From the NCBI GenBank assembly GCA_029287235.1, contig JARFRM010000176.1, positions 1-48,221 of the forward strand: 48,221 nt of DNA, given 5' to 3'. The number at the start of each line of letters is the position of its first letter. The first letter of the stretch is position 1. A model generated the notes under the pieces. The model saw only the letters and a list, made by a program, of their open reading frames with translations, was not told the DNA's origin and searched no databases. A program made the position numbers and the translations under genes. This DNA is from Thermoanaerobaculales bacterium (lineage in GTDB: Bacteria; Acidobacteriota; Thermoanaerobaculia; Thermoanaerobaculales; Sulfomarinibacteraceae). Positions 43,562 through 48,221 of the stretch are shown in pieces.

Positions 43562-44668
43562 ATGCGTGAACCTCGACGTACTCTCGCGTTGGTCTTCATC
43601 CTCGGGCTCATCGGCGGCATCGGCCTGGCGGCGCTCGCGACCGCACAACGGGCAAAGATCGAGGCCGAGGCGAGGCCGGTCGTCGATCGAAGTGGATTGA
43701 CCGCCGAGGAGAGGACGGTGACGTCGCTCTTCGAGCAGGCCGGACCATCGGTTGTCTACATCACCTCCATCGCCCTGCGTCGTGACTGGTTTCGACTCAA
43801 CGTGATGGAGATCCCCCGCGGCACCGGTTCGGGCTTCATCTGGGACGGTGAAGGGCACGTGGTGACCAACTACCACGTCATCAGGGACGGCAACCGCGCC
43901 GAGGTCACCCTTGCCGATCAGTCGACCTGGAAAGCGACCGTGATTGGGGTGGCTCCCGAGAAGGATCTGGCGGTCCTGCGTATCGAGGCGCCGCGGGAGA
44001 AACTGCTCCCCATTTCCATCGGCACCTCCGCCGATCTGCTGGTCGGTCAGAGCGTGCTCGCAATCGGCAACCCCTTCGGCTTCGACCAGACCCTGACCAC
44101 CGGGATCATCTCCGCCCTCGGCCGTGAGATCGACTCCATGGACGGGGTCCCGATCCGCGATGTGATTCAGACCGACGCCGCCATCAACCCCGGCAACTCC
44201 GGAGGTCCTCTGCTCGATAGTGCCGGCCGTCTCATCGGGGTCAACACCGCCATCGTCAGCCCGTCGGGCAGCTATGCCGGGCTCGGGTTCGCCATCCCGG
44301 TTGACACCGTCAACTGGGTCGTGCCGGAGCTGATATCCCACGGGCGGATTCGGCGGCCTGTGCTCGGCATCGATCTCGTCGGCGACCATGCGGCACGTCG
44401 GCTCGGACTGCAGGGGGCTTTGGTGGGTACGGTCTCGAGGGGCAGCGGCGCCGACGAGGCGGGAATGCGTCCGACCTATCGCAGTCGCAACGGACGCTGG
44501 GTCCTCGGGGATCTCATCGTCGCGGTGGACGGCGAGCCCGTTCGCTCGAGCGGCGACCTTCGGCTGGCGCTGGAACGGCGTTCGGCCGGCGAAAACGTCA
44601 AGGTGAGAGTCAATCGAGACGGAGACGAGATCGATCTCGATGTTCGGCTCAGCGAGGGCCATCGGTAG
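43562..44668 (+). CDS. HtrA/DegP-like periplasmic serine protease with PDZ domain
   Basis: A 368-residue protein anchored or exported by an N-terminal hydrophobic helix (about 7-27). The trypsin-like domain has the triad H105 (VTNYHVI), D135 (EKDLAVLR) and S213 (NPGNSGGPL). One C-terminal PDZ domain (about 265-365) includes PVLGIDLVGDHAARRLGL and GDLIVAVDGEPVRSSGDL. Such proteins degrade or refold damaged envelope proteins. The start is ATG at 43562 behind GGAGGG. In-frame ATGs at 43517 and 43556 are possible but lack the site. It is divergent from the FHA phosphatase gene. The single PDZ resembles DegS more than DegP. Confidence 0.93.
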   Translation: MREPRRTLALVFILGLIGGIGLAALATAQRAKIEAEARPVVDRSGLTAEERTVTSLFEQAGPSVVYITSIALRRDWFRLNVMEIPRGTGSGFIWDGEGHVVTNYHVIRDGNRAEVTLADQSTWKATVIGVAPEKDLAVLRIEAPREKLLPISIGTSADLLVGQSVLAIGNPFGFDQTLTTGIISALGREIDSMDGVPIRDVIQTDAAINPGNSGGPLLDSAGRLIGVNTAIVSPSGSYAGLGFAIPVDTVNWVVPELISHGRIRRPVLGIDLVGDHAARRLGLQGALVGTVSRGSGADEAGMRPTYRSRNGRWVLGDLIVAVDGEPVRSSGDLRLALERRSAGENVKVRVNRDGDEIDLDVRLSEGHR

Positions 44669-44680
44669 GGGGGGACTGTG

Positions 44681-44696
44681 GGCGGGGCGTCCCGCC
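44681..44696 (+). other. Hairpin after the HtrA-like gene
   Basis: GGCGGG and CCCGCC arms around GCGT, 12 bases after the protease stop. No T-run follows, so a terminator role is uncertain. The rest of the gap to 44865 shows no recognisable feature. Confidence 0.4.
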
Positions 44697-44865
44697 TGTC
44701 CTTCGGTCTCCTCGTTGCAACGAAGCTGAGCTCACGAAGTCAGACGACCTCGCAGCCTCCAACCGCTACGCTCAAATGCGATTTCTTTGCGTCCTTCGCA
44801 CCCTCGCGGTTCAACTCTGCGACAATGGTTGGGACCGAACTTCATAGCAGCGACGGGAGTGCGCC

Positions 44866-45222
44866 ATGCAGAAGATCGTCCTGATCGTCGTCGTCATCGT
44901 CCTCGGCCTGCTGGCCTACAACTACTTCACCACCGGTGAGTTCAGCCTGATGCCCGCCGGAGGCTCGAGCGACGATGGGAGCGAGCTCAACAGGCTGCGG
45001 GGCGAGTTCCGATCGGCGGCACGCGAGTTCCGTCAGGCCGGACGGAGCGCCGGGCTCAGCGGGATGGACACCACCGACGCCGCCGCAGCGGCCCTGGCGG
45101 CGGTCGAGCGGGTGGAGGAGCAGGTCGAGTCTCTGGCCAAGCGCACCGAGGACGTGGATGTTCGTGCCGAGGCCGAAAAGCTCCTGGACGAGATCGAGAA
45201 GTACAAGAAGGACATCAGTTAG
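44866..45222 (+). CDS. Small membrane-anchored coiled-coil protein, unknown function
   Basis: A 118-residue protein. One strongly hydrophobic N-terminal helix (about 4-18, KIVLIVVVIVLGLLAY) is followed by a Gly/Ser linker and a long charged helical region with heptad-like spacing (residues about 40-117), including VERVEEQVESLAKRTEDVDV. It is likely a bitopic inner-membrane protein with a periplasmic or cytoplasmic coiled coil. I recognise no family. The start is ATG at 44866 with a GGGAG site. Codon use matches its neighbours. It sits between the HtrA-like protease and a set of hairpins. Confidence 0.7.
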   Translation: MQKIVLIVVVIVLGLLAYNYFTTGEFSLMPAGGSSDDGSELNRLRGEFRSAAREFRQAGRSAGLSGMDTTDAAAAALAAVERVEEQVESLAKRTEDVDVRAEAEKLLDEIEKYKKDIS

Positions 45223-45327
45223 CAATCCGCCGCCCCGGGCTTCAGCCGGGGGCCGAGAATTGCTGACAAGGAGAGTTGAGGAGGCCCCTGGCGGGGCCTG
45301 GTTTCGATGCGGAATTCACCCGCATCG
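45221..45327. other. Three consecutive stem-loops after the small membrane protein gene
   Basis: First, 45221-45264: outer arms AGCAAT and ATTGCT enclose a GC-rich hairpin around 45233-45251. Second, 45282-45299: perfect 7-bp AGGCCCC and GGGGCCT around TGGC. Third, 45305-45327: perfect 8-bp CGATGCGG and CCGCATCG around a 7-base loop. The first starts inside the TAG stop codon. None has a T-run. They fill most of the gap before the beta-lactamase-like gene and may act as a transcript end or spacer. The rest of the gap (45328-45479) shows nothing definite. Confidence 0.6.
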
Positions 45328-45479
45328 CGTGCATCGCCTCACCCCACCCAGCGCACCTCCGATGGCACGTGGTCGGTGAATTGCGGGGATCATCCACAGT
45401 TGTCGCTTGGTTGAATAGAGAGCGGGCAGTAACCTGATCGCTTTCTCAACGTAGATTCAAGCACCAACCGGGAGGAAGA

Positions 45480-48002
45480 ATGGTTCGACTTCGATTTCTT
45501 GCAGCTGTGGTGATTGTGGTTGCGGGGTTGCCGGCGGCGGCCCAACAGCGGGTGTGGACCGCGACCGGCGAAGAGGTCTCGGGTTGGGAGTACATCGACG
45601 ATGTGACTCGGGACTACATGGAGACCTGGGCCGTCCCCGGCGCGGTCCTGTCCGTCACCATCGAAGGGCGCCTGGTGTTTTCGCGCGGCTACACCTGGGA
45701 TACCCCGGATGCAGAAGTGGTGCAACCGACGTCGCTCTTCCGCATCGCCTCCATGTCCAAGCCCATCACCAGCGTGGCGATTCACCAGCTCATCGAGCGT
45801 GGCCTGCTGAGCTATGAGACACGCCTTCAGGATGTGCTCGACCTCCAACCGCTGCCCGGACGGCAGCCTGATTCCCGGCTCGACGAGGTGACCGTCGATC
45901 ACCTTCTCTACCATACGGGCGGGTGGGACCGCGACACGACTTTCGATCCCATGTTTCACGATGCTGTCATCGCCGCGACTCTCGGGGTCGATCTCCCGAT
46001 CAGTAAGGCCGACATCGCCACCTATATGACCGGGCAGCCGATGCAATTCGAGCCCGGCTCACGGTATGTCTACTCCAATTACGGTTACTGCCTGCTCGGG
46101 ATGATCATCGAAGAGATCACCGGTCGGGACTACAGCGAGTGGGTCGCCGAGAATGTCTTCCAGCCCATCGGGGTCGGTCGGCCTCGCCGGGGTCACACGG
46201 CGATTCACGAGCGGGCGCCGGGCGAGGTTCGCTACTACGGCAGTGGGGGCGATGACCCCTACCGTTGGAACATCGAGAACATGGACGCCCACGGCGGCTG
46301 GATTCTCTCGGGTCCCGACTATGCGCGATTCATGAGTGCGGTCTTCGATGACTTTGATGCGAGCCCCTTGCTCACCCGCCAGAGCATCGAACGCATGGTG
46401 GAGGTCAACTCGTCGACATCCGAGAACTACGGCCGGGGATGGTCGGTTGTCAACGACAACGGCCTCACCACCTACGGTCACCAGGGGTCGCTCCCCGGCA
46501 CTCTGACCTCCGCGAGATGGGCGCCTCCGGGGATCGCGTCGGTGGCCCTGATCAACACCAGAAAGAACATGCCCGACCTCGAGATCGAAGACCCGACAAC
46601 CCTCCCGCAGGACGACCTCTTCGAGTCAGTCGGGATCAACGGTGAGGCGATCGGCGCCGCCTTCGCCGAGTCCTGGATCCCGGTGGTGGCGAGCGGCAGC
46701 GGCGCCGGCGACAGCCTTTGGCGGTCCGATGTGGCGCTGCTCAACCGCTCGCCCATGACCAACCAGGTCAAGCTTCGCATCGAGATGCCAGGCCTCGCGG
46801 TGGATCGCGAGATCGAGCTGGTGAAGGACCAGCATGCGGTGTTGGACGATATCGTCCCGGAGTTCGGACTCAGCGGGTCGGGCTCGTTGCGGGTCTTTTC
46901 CTCCGAACCCCTGACCATCAATTCGCGGACCTACAACGTCTCTGATTCAGGTACCTTCGGCCAATCCCTCTGCGGGGTCACCGGCGCCGGGGGGCTGAGG
47001 AACGGTGGGTCTGCCGTGCTGATGCAGCTGCGCGAGGATGCCGCGGCCCGGTCGAACATCGGGATTCTCAACGCCGGTCGACGCGAAGCGCGGATCGAGA
47101 TCGTCCTCTTCGACGGATCGGGGGACGAGGTCGCCCGCGTCAGCCGCCGGATCGACCCGCGCCAGATCAGGCAACTCAACCGGCCCTTCGAGGCCATCGG
47201 TGGCCGCACCGACATCGAGACAGGCTACGCCGTGGTCGAGGTTCTCGACGGCGAAGAGGTCGTCCTCTACGGCTCGGTGATCGATGCCGGGACCAACGAT
47301 CCCACCACCATCCCCATGAAGACGGACGCCGGTGCGGCCAGGCTGCATGTGGCCGCGGCAGCTCGCGGCCAGGGGTTGGAGAACAGCATCTGGCGGACCG
47401 ATCTCGGTCTGCTCAATCTCGGGCCCGGGACCACCGACGCCACGGTGATCTTTCATTCGTCAGGGCAGTCGGATGTGGAGATGACGGTGGCCCTGGCCTC
47501 CGGTGAGCAACAACTCCTCGACGACATCGTGGGTCGCCTCGGGGCGGAGGGCTCCGGATCCCTCGAGATCACCGCCACACAGCCTATCCTCGTGAGCTCG
47601 CGGACATACAACCAGGGCGCCGAGGGCAGCTTCGGCCAGTACCTCGACGGGATCGACGACGGGGGGACCATCGCCGCCGGCACCCGGGTGTGGCTGACCC
47701 AGCTCCAGCAGAACGACGACTTCCGCACCAACATCGGGCTGTACAACACCGGTGACATCCAGGCGCTGATCCGGGTCCACCTCCATGACGGCAACGGTTC
47801 CCTGCTCTCGACAGCGGAGCGGAACATCGCGGCCGGAAAACGGATTCAGCTGCAGGAGCCCTTCGATCATGTCGCCGGCCGGACCGACATCACGAGCGGG
47901 TACGCTGTCGTCGAAGTCGCAGGCGGCAACGGAGTGATCGCCTACGCATCGGTGGTGGACAACCGAACCAACGATCCGACAACGGTTCGCATGGAGCGGT
48001 AG
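45480..48002 (+). CDS. Secreted class C beta-lactamase-fold serine hydrolase with duplicated C-terminal module
   Basis: An 840-residue protein with a signal peptide (about 1-21, ending AAA-QQ). The beta-lactamase/DD-peptidase domain (about 35-365) has S91-M-S-K94, Y198-S-N200 and H334-Q-G336, the serine-hydrolase triad motifs of the EstB/AmpC-like family. It could be an esterase, peptidase or carboxypeptidase; true beta-lactamase activity is not implied. Two C-terminal units of about 215 residues (about 400-613 and 623-838) share landmarks exactly 225 residues apart: SRTYN at 482 and 707, GRTDI at 575 and 800, TNDPTT at 605 and 830. They look beta-rich and non-catalytic. The start is ATG at 45480 behind GGGAGGAAG. 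Confidence 0.88.
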   Translation: MVRLRFLAAVVIVVAGLPAAAQQRVWTATGEEVSGWEYIDDVTRDYMETWAVPGAVLSVTIEGRLVFSRGYTWDTPDAEVVQPTSLFRIASMSKPITSVAIHQLIERGLLSYETRLQDVLDLQPLPGRQPDSRLDEVTVDHLLYHTGGWDRDTTFDPMFHDAVIAATLGVDLPISKADIATYMTGQPMQFEPGSRYVYSNYGYCLLGMIIEEITGRDYSEWVAENVFQPIGVGRPRRGHTAIHERAPGEVRYYGSGGDDPYRWNIENMDAHGGWILSGPDYARFMSAVFDDFDASPLLTRQSIERMVEVNSSTSENYGRGWSVVNDNGLTTYGHQGSLPGTLTSARWAPPGIASVALINTRKNMPDLEIEDPTTLPQDDLFESVGINGEAIGAAFAESWIPVVASGSGAGDSLWRSDVALLNRSPMTNQVKLRIEMPGLAVDREIELVKDQHAVLDDIVPEFGLSGSGSLRVFSSEPLTINSRTYNVSDSGTFGQSLCGVTGAGGLRNGGSAVLMQLREDAAARSNIGILNAGRREARIEIVLFDGSGDEVARVSRRIDPRQIRQLNRPFEAIGGRTDIETGYAVVEVLDGEEVVLYGSVIDAGTNDPTTIPMKTDAGAARLHVAAAARGQGLENSIWRTDLGLLNLGPGTTDATVIFHSSGQSDVEMTVALASGEQQLLDDIVGRLGAEGSGSLEITATQPILVSSRTYNQGAEGSFGQYLDGIDDGGTIAAGTRVWLTQLQQNDDFRTNIGLYNTGDIQALIRVHLHDGNGSLLSTAERNIAAGKRIQLQEPFDHVAGRTDITSGYAVVEVAGGNGVIAYASVVDNRTNDPTTVRMER

Positions 48003-48221
48003 GAACGGGAAACGATGATTTGAAAACGACGGATTGTGAATTTCATCGCAGCATTTCTGAGGGCGGGGCGATGTCAATTCACTAGTTCGGACGGCCAGCC
48101 CGCCCACGAAACCGCTACGACCGTTACGGCGAAGATTGTGGGGAAGAGCCACCGTGAGTTGGTGTTGATTCGCTGCGCTATGCGGCCGTGATCGCGATCC
48201 ACAAGGATGGTGATCGTAGCT
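48003..48221. other. Window end, no feature recognised
   Basis: The last 219 bases after the beta-lactamase-like gene contain no credible coding frame, hairpin with T-run or repeat matching others in the window. Genes may begin beyond the edge. Confidence 0.5.

Noticed and set aside
45480..46575. Calling the secreted serine hydrolase an antibiotic-resistance beta-lactamase
   Set aside because: The motifs fit the wider esterase/peptidase family; its size and C-terminal repeats do not resemble clinical AmpC enzymes.

Overview
The window is a GC-rich, gene-dense bacterial chromosome segment. It carries no rRNA, tRNA, CRISPR, phage or transposase gene that I can recognise. The gene content is that of a diderm bacterium: a TamB/Omp85 pair for the outer membrane, and a division and cell wall (dcw) cluster whose MurE carries the DNPR motif expected for meso-diaminopimelate. 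My best guess is an acidobacterium-like lineage, possibly Thermoanaerobaculia. This rests on overall style (GTG starts, 4-base overlaps, a dcw cluster without murB or ddl, large secreted proteins with a repetitive C-terminal region) and not on a marker gene, so treat it as inference.

Layout. (1) 98-14605, minus strand: a complete 13-gene respiratory complex I operon, nuoA-B-CD-E-F-G-H-I-J-K-L-M-N, with fused nuoCD and an E. coli-like NuoG. It is read from a sigma70-like promoter at about 14639-14668. (2) 14942-16692, plus strand: a two-CBS-domain protein and a CaCA-family cation antiporter, separated by two copies of a composite palindromic repeat. A third copy abuts the nuoN stop codon. (3) 16720-24094, minus strand: NAD kinase, a TamB-like translocation protein and an Omp85 protein with about seven POTRA-like repeats. 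(4) 24444-39880, plus strand: a tightly overlapped dcw cluster, mraZ-rsmH-ftsL-ftsI-murE-murF-mraY-murD-ftsW-murG-murC-ftsQ-ftsA-ftsZ. It is preceded by a TTGACA promoter overlapping four 10-bp-spaced MraZ boxes and followed by a strong rho-independent terminator. (5) 40119-48002: a GST-like protein plus alpha/beta hydrolase pair, an FHA-GAF-PP2C phosphatase (minus strand) divergent from an HtrA-like protease, a small membrane-anchored coiled-coil protein, and a secreted class C beta-lactamase-fold protein with two 225-residue C-terminal repeats.

How the parts fit. Complex I oxidises NADH and pumps protons. The dcw genes make the peptidoglycan precursors (MurC-F, MraY, MurG) and the septal machinery (FtsZ, A, Q, L, W, I), under likely MraZ autoregulation. 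TamB and the Omp85 protein serve outer-membrane biogenesis. HtrA and the phosphatase look like an envelope-stress and signalling pair.

The less ordinary signals are the composite palindromic repeat family, a perfect-phase heptanucleotide tandem repeat at the nuoF-nuoG junction, the seven-POTRA Omp85 protein next to TamB, unusual residues in the C-terminal signature of FtsW, and the duplicated C-terminal module of the beta-lactamase-like protein. I see no convincing wholly new multi-gene system here.
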